DNA of 64,000 nucleotides from Herbidospora sakaeratensis (GTDB lineage Bacteria; Actinomycetota; Actinomycetes; Streptosporangiales; Streptosporangiaceae). Positions 28,466 to 37,487 of the stretch are shown here, one piece after another (position 1 is the first letter of the stretch; each line of letters begins with the position of its first letter). The notes below the pieces were generated by a model. The model worked only from the letters and a program-made list of their open reading frames with translations. It had not been told where the DNA came from and made no database searches. The translations under genes were made by a program, and so were the position numbers. The stretch covers positions 248,001 to 312,000 of the forward strand of contig NZ_BBXC01000010.1 in the NCBI RefSeq assembly GCF_001570525.1, given 5' to 3'.

Positions 28466-29164
28466 TCAGAAAAGACGCCACCGCAGGACGTTCGGGTAGG
28501 GGATCTCCAACCCCTCCGTCTCGCGGATGGCCGCCTTCGCGACCGTGTGGGCGAACTCGATCTTCAGGACGGCTTCCAGGTCGGCCCGGCGTTCGAAGAC
28601 CATGCGCAGGTCGAGCTCCTGCCGAGACCACCCCTGCCGGGCCCAGAACGCCTCCACGGCCTCCGGGGAGTAGGTCGGGACCGTCGCCTGGAACCAGCGT
28701 CCGAAAGAGCCTCGGGTCGCGTCGAGGTCCACGACGAAGGCCGCGCCGCCCTTGCGCAGCACCCTCGACAGCTCCGCCAGGCCCGGTTCGCAGCCGGGGC
28801 CGAAGAAGTAGGCCCAGCGGGCCATCGCCACGTCGACCGAGTGGTCGGGCAGGGGGATCTCCTGGGCGGTCGCCGTGTGGACGGTCACGTTGGGCACCCG
28901 GGCGCAGCGGCGGCGGGCCAGGGCGGCCAGGTCGCCGTGGGGTTCGACGCCGATCACCGACGACGCCTCCGAAGCCAGGGCGGGCAGGTGGTAGCCGGTG
29001 CCGCAGCCGATGTCGAGGACCGTCGCGCCGGTCCACGGGCGGAGCGCGCGCATCGCCGACTCGACCCGCCGGTCGGGGTCGACCGCGTGGTTCTCCAGCT
29101 CGTAGACCTGCGGGGTGTTCCAGATGTTGGGGCTGGGCACGGCGCCCTTGACGATGCTGGCCAT
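28466..29164 (-). CDS. class I SAM-dependent methyltransferase
   Basis: This 232-residue protein has motif I V-L-D-I-G-C-G-T-G-Y-H-L-P near residue 48, then G-V-E-P-H-G-D-L and a motif IV-like V-D-V-A-M-A-R-W-A-Y-F. The C-terminal half holds the substrate pocket, with no recognisable target family. It lies upstream of radA with a 32-base gap on the same strand and is divergent from the TIM-barrel gene. Substrate unknown. Confidence 0.85.
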   Translation of the reverse strand: MASIVKGAVPSPNIWNTPQVYELENHAVDPDRRVESAMRALRPWTGATVLDIGCGTGYHLPALASEASSVIGVEPHGDLAALARRRCARVPNVTVHTATAQEIPLPDHSVDVAMARWAYFFGPGCEPGLAELSRVLRKGGAAFVVDLDATRGSFGRWFQATVPTYSPEAVEAFWARQGWSRQELDLRMVFERRADLEAVLKIEFAHTVAKAAIRETEGLEIPYPNVLRWRLF

Positions 29165-29214
29165 GACGCAACCCTAGGTTCGCCTCGACCGGACACACGC
29201 CCGCTTAGGCTGGC

Positions 29215-30072
29215 ATGGTGAGCAAGAGCCGTGGCGAGCGTACATATATCGGAAGGAGCGAGGTCGTCCGGGTGCCGAATGCGAAGATCGCGTTGTCGAC
29301 CGCATCGGTCTATCCCGAGCGAACCCCCGACGCCTTCGAGCTCGCGGCACGTCTGGGTTACGACGGCGTCGAGATCATGGTCGGGCAGGATCCGGTCAGT
29401 CAGGACGTCGACGTGCTCCAGCGTCTCCGCGACCACTACGAGCTGCCCATCCTCGCGATCCACGCGCCCTGTCTGCTGGTCACCCAGCGCGTGTGGGGCA
29501 AGGACCCGTGGCTCAAGCTGCGCAAGGCGCAGGCCGCGGCCGAGCGGCTGGGCGCCGGCACCGTCGTGGTGCATCCCCCTTTCCGCTGGCAGCGTGACTA
29601 CGCCCGAGACTTCGAGATCGGGCTGGCCCGCATGCGCGACGAGACCGACGTGGTCTTCGCGGTCGAGAACATGTTCCCCCTCCGGGCCCGGGGCAACGAG
29701 GTCGTGCCCTATTCGCCCGACTGGAACCCCCTCGACTACGACTTCCCCCATGTCACCCTCGACCTGTCCCACACGGCGGTGTCCGGATCCGACGCCATGG
29801 AGATGGCCACCAAGCTGGGCGACCGGCTGGCCCACCTCCACCTGGCCGACGGCGTCGGCACCACGAACAAGGACGAACACCTCGTTCCGGGACGGGGCAA
29901 CCAGCCCTGCGCTCCGATGCTGGAGCGCCTCGCCAACGCGGGCTATGGTGGGCTGATCGTGCTGGAGATCAACACGCGGAGAGCGGCGACCCGCACCGAG
30001 CGGATCGACGACCTGGCCGAGGCGCTGGCCTTCGCCCGGCTCAACTTCGCCGCCTCGTCCGCGAGGAAATGA
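29215..30072 (+). CDS. sugar phosphate isomerase/epimerase (AP endonuclease 2 family)
   Basis: This TIM-barrel protein of up to 285 residues has G-Y-D-G-V-E-I-M-V near the N-terminus, V-V-V-H-P-P-F, V-E-N-M-F-P, L-D-L-S-H-T and H-L-A-D-G, which carry typical metal ligands. The specific substrate is unknown. Two starts are possible: GTG 29215, or GTG 29272, which has GGAAGGAG upstream and follows an AT-rich stretch (tacatatatc, 29241-29250) that could be its promoter. The coding match begins after 29272. Confidence 0.82.
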   Translation: MVSKSRGERTYIGRSEVVRVPNAKIALSTASVYPERTPDAFELAARLGYDGVEIMVGQDPVSQDVDVLQRLRDHYELPILAIHAPCLLVTQRVWGKDPWLKLRKAQAAAERLGAGTVVVHPPFRWQRDYARDFEIGLARMRDETDVVFAVENMFPLRARGNEVVPYSPDWNPLDYDFPHVTLDLSHTAVSGSDAMEMATKLGDRLAHLHLADGVGTTNKDEHLVPGRGNQPCAPMLERLANAGYGGLIVLEINTRRAATRTERIDDLAEALAFARLNFAASSARK

Positions 30073-30085
30073 GCGCTACAACCCC

Positions 30086-30826
30086 ATGAGTCACCTGGTC
30101 TTCGACGCGCCCAGGGTGGCCGAGGCGTACGACGCGGCCCGACCGGAATACCCCGCCGCGCTCTACGACGCCCTGTCCGAACTGTCCGAGACGACGCTCG
30201 ACGGCGCCACCGTGGTCGACGTCGGCGCCGGGACCGGCATCTCCTCCCGGGGCATGCAGCGGCGGGGCGCCCGGGTGGTCGCCGCCGATCTGGCCGGGCA
30301 CATGCTGGCCTACCACGACGGCGCGTCCGTCCTGGCCGACGGCAACGTGCTGCCCTTCCGCGACGGCTCGGCCGATCTGGTGACCTACGCCCAGGCGTGG
30401 CACTGGCTCGACCCGGCGCGGTCGATCGAGGAGGCCAAGCGGGTCAGCCGCAGGGCCGTCGCCGGATGGTGGAACTCCGTCGACACCGGCAAGGCCGGCT
30501 GGCTGGCCGAGTGTCAGATCAGGTTGTCCGACGTGCCGGGCTACACCGGCCCCGAGGGCCGGGACCTGCCGGCCATCGCGCGGGCGATGACCGACGGCGG
30601 GCTCGACGTCCGCGACCGGTGGATCCACTGGACGCGGCACGTGCGGCTCGACCTGTTCCTGACCAACCTGCGCTCCCACTCCTACATGGCCCGGCTCGAC
30701 CCGGCCCGGGCCGACGAGCTGATCGAGCGCGAGCGGGCGGAACTCCTGCGTGTCTGCCCTGGTGGTGATCTTGTCGTGCCGATGCGCGTTTACCTCGCGG
30801 TCGGCCGGAAAGAGCCCGCCGGATGA
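30086..30826 (+). CDS. class I SAM-dependent methyltransferase
   Basis: This 246-residue protein carries V-V-D-V-G-A-G-T-G-I-S-S (motif I, near 44), V-V-A-A-D-L-A-G-H-M-L and the A-Q-A-W-H-W-L-D-P segment common in the Methyltransf_11/25 group (smtA/YafE-like). It starts 13 bases after the TIM-barrel gene and its stop overlaps the TetR start (ATGA), so the three form an operon. Substrate unknown. Confidence 0.85.
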   Translation: MSHLVFDAPRVAEAYDAARPEYPAALYDALSELSETTLDGATVVDVGAGTGISSRGMQRRGARVVAADLAGHMLAYHDGASVLADGNVLPFRDGSADLVTYAQAWHWLDPARSIEEAKRVSRRAVAGWWNSVDTGKAGWLAECQIRLSDVPGYTGPEGRDLPAIARAMTDGGLDVRDRWIHWTRHVRLDLFLTNLRSHSYMARLDPARADELIERERAELLRVCPGGDLVVPMRVYLAVGRKEPAG

Positions 30827-31410
30827 CGGAACAGCGGCGGCGCAGGCCCGGCAGACGGCCCGGATCCCTCGACACCCGCGGTGAGATCATCACCGCGGCC
30901 CGGGGGGTCTTCGCGGAGAAGGGGTTCGACAAGGCGACGGTCCGGGGCATCGCCCGGGAGGCGAACGTCGACCCGGCCCTGGTCCACCACTACTTCGACA
31001 CGAAGGAGGGCCTGTTCGTCGCGGCGATGCAGTTCCCGGTGGAGCCGAGCGTGGCGGTGCCGATGATCCTGGCCGGGCCCCGCGAGGAGATGGGGGAGCG
31101 GCTGATCAGGTTCATCCTGACGGTGGCCTCCGACGAAGACCGGCGGGCGCCGATCATCGCGATGATCAGGTCGGCGATGTCGAACGAGCAGGCGGCCACG
31201 ATGGTGCGCGAGTTCCTCGGCGAGGCGGTGCTCCAGCGGCTCGCCCAGGGGCTGGGCGTCGATCCGATCAGGATCGAGGCGGCCTTCGGGCAGATGATCG
31301 GCGTGGTGATGCTGCGGTATATCGTCAAGATCGAGCCGATCGCGTCGGCGACGCCCGATGAGCTGGTCGCCCTGCTCGCGCCCACGTTGCAGCGGTATGT
31401 CGACCCCTGA
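30823..31410 (+). CDS. TetR family transcriptional regulator
   Basis: This 195-residue regulator has an N-terminal HTH (about 15-60: I-I-T-A-A-R-G-V-F-A-E-K-G-F, T-V-R-G-I-A-R-E-A, L-V-H-H-Y-F). A helical ligand domain follows, with a TetR_C-type tail. ATG 30823 overlaps the preceding stop. An inverted repeat CTAGA-N7-TCTAG lies just downstream at 31422-31438, before the membrane Fe-S reductase gene, and is a candidate operator. Confidence 0.92.
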   Translation: MTEQRRRRPGRRPGSLDTRGEIITAARGVFAEKGFDKATVRGIAREANVDPALVHHYFDTKEGLFVAAMQFPVEPSVAVPMILAGPREEMGERLIRFILTVASDEDRRAPIIAMIRSAMSNEQAATMVREFLGEAVLQRLAQGLGVDPIRIEAAFGQMIGVVMLRYIVKIEPIASATPDELVALLAPTLQRYVDP

Positions 31411-31421
31411 CGGAGCGCCTT

Positions 31422-31438
31422 CTAGAGGTTTGTTCTAG
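31422..31438. promoter_or_regulatory. candidate TetR operator
   Basis: CTAGA-ggtttgt-TCTAG, an interrupted palindrome, sits between the tetR stop and the Fe-S reductase start, followed by a GATTATGGTG stretch. Confidence 0.45.
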
Positions 31439-31479
31439 GGTCTGATTATGGTGACCACGATGGCGATGAGGAGGCCCCA

Positions 31480-33579
31480 ATGTTGCTGGTCTGCATAATC
31501 GGGCTGCTGATGACGGCGCTGACGATCGCGGTGGTGGCCAGGCGGGTGGGCTTCCTCTACCGGCTCGCCACGGTGGGCCAGCCGGCGCCCGAACGTATTG
31601 AATACGCCCGCGCGAACATCGGGGCCGAGATAAAGGCCCAGCTGGTCGAGGTGTTCGGGCAGAAGAAGCTGCTCAAGTGGACGCCCTCGGGCATCGCCCA
31701 CTTCTTCGTCATGTGGGCGTTCTTCATTCTGCTGACCGTTTATGTCGAGGCGTACGGCGCGATGATCCAGGGCGCCGTCACCGGGCGGCCCGACTTCCAC
31801 ATCCCGCTGATCGGCCGGTGGCCGGCCCTGGGCTTCCTGCAGGACTTCATCGCCCTGGCGGCTTTGCTCGGCCTGGTCGCCTTCGCCGTGATCCGGATCA
31901 GGAACGCGCCCTCGAAGCTCGGCCGCGACTCCCGGTTCTCCGGGTCTCACCTGGGCGGCGCGTGGCTGATCCTGTTCATGATCTTCAACATCATCTGGTC
32001 GTTGTTCCTGTTCCGGGCCGCCGCGATCAACACCGGCAACTTCCCCTACGAGTCGGGGGCGTTCGTCTCCGAGCTCCTGGCGCGGATCCTGCCGACCTCG
32101 TCACTGCTCGAAGAGATCGCGCTGCTGCTGCACATCGGCCTGATGCTGGTCTTCGCGGTGATCGTGGTCAACTCCAAGCACCTGCACATCTTCACGGCCC
32201 CGCTGAACGTGTTGTTCTCCCGCCGTCCCGACGGCATGGGCGCGGCCCAGGAGATGCGCAGCGGCGGCAAGGTGCTCGACTTCGAGGAGGCCGACCCGGA
32301 GACCGACGTCTTCGGCCGAGGCAAGATCGAGGAGACCACCTGGAAGGGCTTCCTCGACTTCTACACGTGCACGGAATGCGGCCGCTGCCAGTCGCAGTGC
32401 CCGGCGTGGAACACCGACAAGCCGCTGTCGCCCAAGATGCTCATCCTCGACCAGCGCGACCACGCCTTCGCGGTCGCGCCCTACCTGCTGATGAGCGAGG
32501 AGCAGCGCGCCCACGCCGGTCAGGACGTGCTGGCCCTGCTGGAGAAGCCCCTCGTCGGCGAGCAGGGCGTCATCCACCCCGACGTGCTCTGGTCGTGCAC
32601 CAACTGCGGCGCGTGCGTCGAGCAGTGCCCGGTCGACATCGAGCACATCGACCACATCCTCGACATGCGGCGTTACCAGGTCATGATCGAGTCGGCCTTC
32701 CCGTCCGAGGCCGGCGTGATGCTGAAGAACCTCGAGAACAAGGGCAACCCGTGGGGCATGCCCGAGATGAAGCGGGCCGAGTGGATCGAGGAGCTCGACT
32801 TCGAGGTCGAGATCGTCGACGAGAAGATGCCCGAAGACACCGAGTACCTGTTCTGGGTCGGCTGCGCGGGCGCGCTCGAAGACCGGGCGAAGAAGACCAC
32901 CAAGGCGGTCGCCGAACTGCTGCACATCGCGGGCGTCAAGTTCGCGGTGCTCGGGCCGATGGAGGCGTGCACGGGCGACCCGGCCCGCCGTCTGGGCATG
33001 GAGTTCCTGTTCAACATGCTGGCCCAGCAGAACATCGAGACGCTCAACGAGGCCGGGGTCAAGAAGATCGTGGCCACCTGTCCTCACTGCTTCAACACCC
33101 TGGCCAACGAGTATCCGCAGCTGGGCGGGCACTTCGAGGTCGTACACCACACGCAGTTGTTGTCTCATCTGGTCGACACCGGGAAGCTGACCCCGATCAC
33201 GCCGATCGAGGAGAAGATCACCTACCACGACCCGTGTTTCCTGGGGCGGCACAACAAGGTCTACTCCCAGCCGCGCGACATCATGGCCAAGGTGCCCGGC
33301 GTCACGACTCAGGAGATGCACCGCCACAAGGACCGAGGGTTCTGCTGCGGCGCCGGCGGCGCGCGGATGTGGATGGAGGAGCGGATCGGCAAGCGCATCA
33401 ACACCGAGCGGGTCGACGAGGCGCTCACCACCGATCCCGACACGGTGTCGACCGCCTGCCCGTTCTGCCTCGTGATGCTCGGCGACGCCATCAACGAGAA
33501 GAAGAACACCGGCAAGGCGAAGGAGACGCTGGAGGTCGTCGACGTGGCCCAGCTCCTGATCAAATCCATCAAGGGCTGA
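31480..33579 (+). CDS. membrane heterodisulfide-reductase-like Fe-S oxidoreductase
   Basis: This 699-residue protein has five or six N-terminal membrane helices (about 1-235, NarI/nitrate-reductase gamma-like with possible heme His). Two [4Fe-4S] motifs follow: C-T-E-C-G-R-C-Q-S-Q-C-P near 292 and C-T-N-C-G-A-C-V-E-Q-C-P near 373. Two Cys-rich CCG domains come last, with C-P-H-C-F-N-T and F-C-C-G-A-G-G. This layout is that of the conserved actinobacterial Fe-S reductase (Rv0338c-type), thought to move electrons from a dehydrogenase to quinone. AGGAGG precedes ATG 31480. Confidence 0.9.
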   Translation: MLLVCIIGLLMTALTIAVVARRVGFLYRLATVGQPAPERIEYARANIGAEIKAQLVEVFGQKKLLKWTPSGIAHFFVMWAFFILLTVYVEAYGAMIQGAVTGRPDFHIPLIGRWPALGFLQDFIALAALLGLVAFAVIRIRNAPSKLGRDSRFSGSHLGGAWLILFMIFNIIWSLFLFRAAAINTGNFPYESGAFVSELLARILPTSSLLEEIALLLHIGLMLVFAVIVVNSKHLHIFTAPLNVLFSRRPDGMGAAQEMRSGGKVLDFEEADPETDVFGRGKIEETTWKGFLDFYTCTECGRCQSQCPAWNTDKPLSPKMLILDQRDHAFAVAPYLLMSEEQRAHAGQDVLALLEKPLVGEQGVIHPDVLWSCTNCGACVEQCPVDIEHIDHILDMRRYQVMIESAFPSEAGVMLKNLENKGNPWGMPEMKRAEWIEELDFEVEIVDEKMPEDTEYLFWVGCAGALEDRAKKTTKAVAELLHIAGVKFAVLGPMEACTGDPARRLGMEFLFNMLAQQNIETLNEAGVKKIVATCPHCFNTLANEYPQLGGHFEVVHHTQLLSHLVDTGKLTPITPIEEKITYHDPCFLGRHNKVYSQPRDIMAKVPGVTTQEMHRHKDRGFCCGAGGARMWMEERIGKRINTERVDEALTTDPDTVSTACPFCLVMLGDAINEKKNTGKAKETLEVVDVAQLLIKSIKG

Positions 33580-33704
33580 CTGGTTCGTTGATCGGTTGTT
33601 GAATCCGCTGGTCAGGGCCACATGCGCGCCACCCTGTTCTCCACATAACGGGAGAATCACGGTAACCTCAACGTTGGCTCAATCAACGGGGAGGGGGCTG
33701 AACG

Positions 33705-34496
33705 GTGGGTGTGGTCGTAACAGACGCCGAAGTAACTCTTGCCGACGTGCTCTCCCTGCGGATGGCGATCGACCATCCGCTGGAGGCGGGCACGCATCTG
33801 GTGCTCCGGCACCGCGGCACCGGCTCGGAACGGAAGGTGCGGCTCGGGACCCCGGGCCGCCCCGCCAAGGACGCCACCGTCGCCGTCTCGCTGGCCGGGC
33901 TGAAGCTGACGCCCGGCCGCTGGGACGCCTACCTCCAGCAGAGCGGCCCGCGCACCCGCATGCAGAGCGTCGACCCGGGCTTCTCGCTCCACCGCCTCGA
34001 CGCCTACGCGCTCGGCCGCCGGACCATGTCCTACCGCGCCTACCGCACCCGCAACGGCTTCCTGGCCATCAAGATCGCCGACGCCGAGCCGGTGGCCGAC
34101 GTGCGGGCGGTCTGGTTCCGCGAGGGCCGGTTCGAGGTGACGGGGCTGCTGGCGTACACGGGGCTGGGAGACGACGACCAGCACCACCGCGCCCGGCTCT
34201 CCTTGAAGCACAGTGACGCCACCGTGACCGCGATTGCCACGGTCCAAGGTGTACGGTTTCACGCCGCCCTCTCCCTGTGCGACGTCCTTGCCGCCACCCC
34301 CGACTCCGAAGGGGTGTGGGAGCCCTCCCTCGAAGTCGACGGGGTCGACGGCCCCATGGCCTTGGGAGCGCTCCTCGACGACGTGGAGGGCAAGCGCCGC
34401 CGCGTCCACTATCCGGCGACGAAGATCGACGGAGTGCCGATCAAGCCGAGCTTCTCGCCCGCCGACCATCTCCGGCTCGAGGTGGGCGCGGCGTGA
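33705..34496 (+). CDS. hypothetical protein coupled to a glycosyltransferase
   Basis: This 263-residue protein has no recognised family. It is rich in predicted beta strands with no signal peptide or membrane span. Two similar-looking halves (about 5-90 and 105-190) each carry hydrophobic/charged alternation. GTG 33705 follows GGGGAGGGGG. Its stop overlaps the start of the GT4 gene (GTGA), so both act together, perhaps in envelope-polymer synthesis. The call is by position only. Confidence 0.6.
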   Translation: MGVVVTDAEVTLADVLSLRMAIDHPLEAGTHLVLRHRGTGSERKVRLGTPGRPAKDATVAVSLAGLKLTPGRWDAYLQQSGPRTRMQSVDPGFSLHRLDAYALGRRTMSYRAYRTRNGFLAIKIADAEPVADVRAVWFREGRFEVTGLLAYTGLGDDDQHHRARLSLKHSDATVTAIATVQGVRFHAALSLCDVLAATPDSEGVWEPSLEVDGVDGPMALGALLDDVEGKRRRVHYPATKIDGVPIKPSFSPADHLRLEVGAA

Positions 34497-35566
34497 AGAT
34501 CACGTTCCTGGTGCCGTCCGCGTACGGGATGCGCGGTGACATACGGGCGATGCTGAACCTCGCGGCCGCCCTCACCAGTGGGCACCAGGTCGAGGTGGTC
34601 AGCGTCAAGCGCACCAGGGACGCCCCGTTCTTCCCCGTCGACCCCGCGATCAGGCTGCGCTGGCTGGTCGACGCCCGGCCCGGCCGTCATCTGCTGCCGC
34701 GCGGCCAGGTGCGCACCGAGGTCGCCCTGTGGCGGGCGCTGCGCGCCATCCGGTCTGACGTGCTGGTCACCGCCCGGCCCAGCCTGAGCGTGCAGTCGGC
34801 CCGCTACGCGCCCCGCGAGGTGGTCAGGATCGCCCGCGAATGGACGCGGCCGGCCGTGCCGACCCCCGTCCAGCGCTACTACCCCCGCCTCGACGCCGTG
34901 GTGACCAGCACCGACGCCGGGCGCGGCGAGTGGACCCGGCTGCTCGACGACGAGCTCAGCGTGCACACCATCCCCGACCCGCTGCCCGCGGCGCCGTGGC
35001 CGAGGTCGCGCATGGACAACCGGATCATCAGCGCCGGCGGCCGGTGGGTGGCCGACAAGGCGTTCGACCGGCTGATCAGGGCCTTCGCGATGGTCGCCGA
35101 CAAACGGCCCGACTGGCGGTTGCGCCTCTACGGCGCCGGCTCGGAGGAGAAGCGGCTGCGCGCCCTGGTCGCCGAGCTCAGCCTGCACAACCACGTCTAC
35201 TTCATGGGCACCACCCCCGACCTGCCCGGCGAGTTCGCCAAGGCGTCGATCGTGGCGGTCCCGTCGCGCCACGAGGTGCTCGGCATGACCGTGAACGAGG
35301 CGCTCAGCACGGGGGTGCCCATCGTGGGCTTCGACGGCCCGAAGGGGCTGGCCCAGTTCGTGCGGCCCGGGATCGACAGCGTGCTGGTCAGCGAGGGGGC
35401 CGGGGAGATCGAGGCGTACGCGGGGGCGCTGCTGTCGCTGGTCGACGACGAGCGCAAACGTATGACGCTGGCCGCCGGGGCGCTCGAATCGGCCTCGCTG
35501 CGCGCCGCCACCGCCATCGCCGCCCGCTGGCAGGATCTGATGTATGGTTTGCGCTCCCGGGCCTGA
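34493..35566 (+). CDS. glycosyltransferase family 4 (GT-B)
   Basis: This 357-residue protein begins K-I-T-F-L-V-P-S-A-Y-G-M-R-G-D-I. The C-terminal half has I-S-A-G-G-R-W-V-A-D-K, the Y-G-A-G-S-E segment and S-R-H-E-V-L-G-M-T-V-N-E-A, the nucleotide-sugar E-x7-E region of GT4 enzymes. The sugar donor cannot be read. It is translationally coupled to the upstream hypothetical gene, and an upstream in-frame extension to 34277 overlaps that gene and is unlikely. Confidence 0.88.
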   Translation: MKITFLVPSAYGMRGDIRAMLNLAAALTSGHQVEVVSVKRTRDAPFFPVDPAIRLRWLVDARPGRHLLPRGQVRTEVALWRALRAIRSDVLVTARPSLSVQSARYAPREVVRIAREWTRPAVPTPVQRYYPRLDAVVTSTDAGRGEWTRLLDDELSVHTIPDPLPAAPWPRSRMDNRIISAGGRWVADKAFDRLIRAFAMVADKRPDWRLRLYGAGSEEKRLRALVAELSLHNHVYFMGTTPDLPGEFAKASIVAVPSRHEVLGMTVNEALSTGVPIVGFDGPKGLAQFVRPGIDSVLVSEGAGEIEAYAGALLSLVDDERKRMTLAAGALESASLRAATAIAARWQDLMYGLRSRA

Positions 35567-35629
35567 TCCTCGTGGAATAACAGATCCCGAGCCCCCGAAT
35601 TCGGAAGCCCGGGACCGTGATCTTCAGCT

Positions 35630-35791
35630 TCAGCGACTCGCCGAAGTCCGCAACCCGAGCGCGTTGTCGAGCTCCTCCAAGGTCAGTCGGTCATCCGTGA
35701 AGTTGACGGCCTCCAGAACCTCGGCGTAGAGCGCGATTTCGTCCAACGCGACACGGTCATGGACCCGGGAGTCCAAGTCGTCGTGCCCCAC
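35630..35791 (-). CDS. small acidic hypothetical protein
   Basis: This 53-residue protein starts at GTG 35791 after GGAAGGAAGG eight bases upstream. The sequence G-H-D-D-L-D-S-R-V-H-D-R-V-A-L-D-E-I-A-L-Y and L-T-L-E-E-L-D-N-A-L-G-L resembles short actinobacterial proteins with a helix-turn-helix-sized acidic core. It is convergent with the GT4 gene. The function is unknown. The ribosome site and codon use support it. Confidence 0.6.
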   Translation of the reverse strand: MGHDDLDSRVHDRVALDEIALYAEVLEAVNFTDDRLTLEELDNALGLRTSASR

Positions 35792-36010
35792 CGCGTCGTC
35801 CTTCCTTCCGCAGCCCACACCCTCTTCGAGGTTACGTCCGCGTCGGTTTCGGCGACATGGCCCATCGGGACCATTCCCGCCGCCGGACCCCCCTCGACTA
35901 ACCATTTCCCGCTAAGCGCGATCACAATTCGGTCAATTTCCCAAGGTGGGTGAGACCTGATTGCTAAAGGATGATTTATCGGTCTTTGCGGGGTAAGGGG
36001 GATCTGGCGG

Positions 36011-37384
36011 TCAGGAGTGGTACAACCACTCCGAGGTGATCTCCGAGACGGGCCTTCCGGGCATCCGCAACGGCGAAGGAACCGTGTCGTCCCGCTCGTG
36101 AATCAACTTCCCAGAGACGGCCGAAGCCGACGGGAATCCTCTTTCCGGCACCGCCCTGCCGATCATGGCAGACCATGCCAGACCTGTGGCGTAGGCCGCG
36201 CCGAGCAGTGTCGAGGCGGCTTCGCGGCCCGGCGGCGACAGGACGTCGGGAAGCGCGCCGTCGACGGGCCACAGGGCCCTCAGCGGGTGGGCCGAATCGT
36301 CAAGGGCCTGCCGGACGGCCCGGCGCACCTCGTCGTCGAGCAGGGGGAAGACATCTGTCACCTCGGCGTCAGCCACCGTTGACAGGTCACAGGCGAGGAG
36401 GCCGGCGGCCGCCATGCGGGGGTCGACGCCCCGGCCGGCCAGGTAGCCCAGCGCCTCGGTCAGGTCGTAGAAGGTGTGCTGGAAGTGGTCCTTCGGGGCG
36501 GTCTCGTGGATGGTCGTACTGGTCAGATGGGGTGGCAACCGGTGCAGCCAGTGTCTGGCCAGATCTGACCCCCGATCGACGTGGCCGTGGTCGAGCCAGG
36601 GTTGCCGCAGCAGGGGCTCGATCATCACCGTGAGGGCCTGGGCGCGCGGCCGGAAACGCGGGTCGTCGCTCAGCACGGTCGCGACCTCCGCCGCCAGCCC
36701 GGCCAGGCGCAGCGCCGTCTCGGGCGCTCCGGCGGCCAGCCTCTCCCGGTACGGCTCCAGCCACGACTCCAGCCGCACCCCCGGCAACCACCTGACCCAG
36801 TCGTCGCCCGGCAGCGGCCTGCCCAGGAACTCGCCGAACATGGTCAGCAGCTGCTCGTTGCCGTCGAAGGCCGGCGCGTAGGCGCACCACATGATCACGC
36901 CCCACACCGTCGCGACGGGCGAGGTCACCTCGGGGGCGAACAGCTCCTTCAGCGGGCCCGGGACGAGCGGGAAGTCGTCCTGGCTCAGCCCCCGGTGGGC
37001 GGCCAGGATCGCCCGGATCCGCTCGGCGACCTCGGGCAGCACGTCGGGCCCGACGAATCCCTGTGTCGACCCCCGGTCGGCCGCGAAGTCGGGGCCCTGC
37101 GGCACCAGCCACCACGGGATGGCGGGATTGACGCGTACACACGTGTTGCGCACCCCGGGTTCGGCGGGGGGCGGAGCCAGCATCCACTGGCCGTCGGCGT
37201 CGCGCCGGTACCAGCGCGCGCCCAGCCCGAAGATCCAGCACGAGCCGTCGCGGGCCGACAGGCCCCGGCGGGCGAGCGCCTCGGCGCGTGACTCCATCCG
37301 GCGGAGCGACCACTGGGGGTCGGCCACCATCGCCCGGACGTCCTGCTCCACGGCCGCGAAACCGTCAAACTGCACGAGCCACAT
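36011..37384 (-). CDS. hypothetical protein (457 residues)
   Basis: The frame starts at ATG 37384 (M-W-L-V-Q-F-D-G-F). No family is recognised. It is Trp-rich, apparently cytosolic and mostly alpha-helical, with no Cys cluster or nucleotide motif. Segments such as W-I-F-G-L-G-A-R-W-Y-R-R-D-A-D-G-Q-W suggest a small N-terminal beta domain. It is divergent from the PIG-V-like gene. A longer in-frame start at 37603 would overlap that gene. Confidence 0.7.
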   Translation of the reverse strand: MWLVQFDGFAAVEQDVRAMVADPQWSLRRMESRAEALARRGLSARDGSCWIFGLGARWYRRDADGQWMLAPPPAEPGVRNTCVRVNPAIPWWLVPQGPDFAADRGSTQGFVGPDVLPEVAERIRAILAAHRGLSQDDFPLVPGPLKELFAPEVTSPVATVWGVIMWCAYAPAFDGNEQLLTMFGEFLGRPLPGDDWVRWLPGVRLESWLEPYRERLAAGAPETALRLAGLAAEVATVLSDDPRFRPRAQALTVMIEPLLRQPWLDHGHVDRGSDLARHWLHRLPPHLTSTTIHETAPKDHFQHTFYDLTEALGYLAGRGVDPRMAAAGLLACDLSTVADAEVTDVFPLLDDEVRRAVRQALDDSAHPLRALWPVDGALPDVLSPPGREAASTLLGAAYATGLAWSAMIGRAVPERGFPSASAVSGKLIHERDDTVPSPLRMPGRPVSEITSEWLYHS

Positions 37385-37487
37385 GCTAGAACATGTGAAA
37401 CTTTCACCCACCTGAGCTGGATAAACGGCTATAAGCCGGGGGACTCGCGGCGTGACCTCTTGGCATGTCCGCTGTTGTTCCACTTCG

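Noticed and set aside
28434-29198. Long N-terminal extension of RadA
   Set aside because: The frame runs through the clearly coding methyltransferase in another frame, and the RadA zinc finger begins just after GTG 28433.
34277-34492. Extended N-terminus of the GT4 glycosyltransferase
   Set aside because: It overlaps the upstream gene entirely. The GT-B fold starts at the GTGA-coupled GTG 34493.
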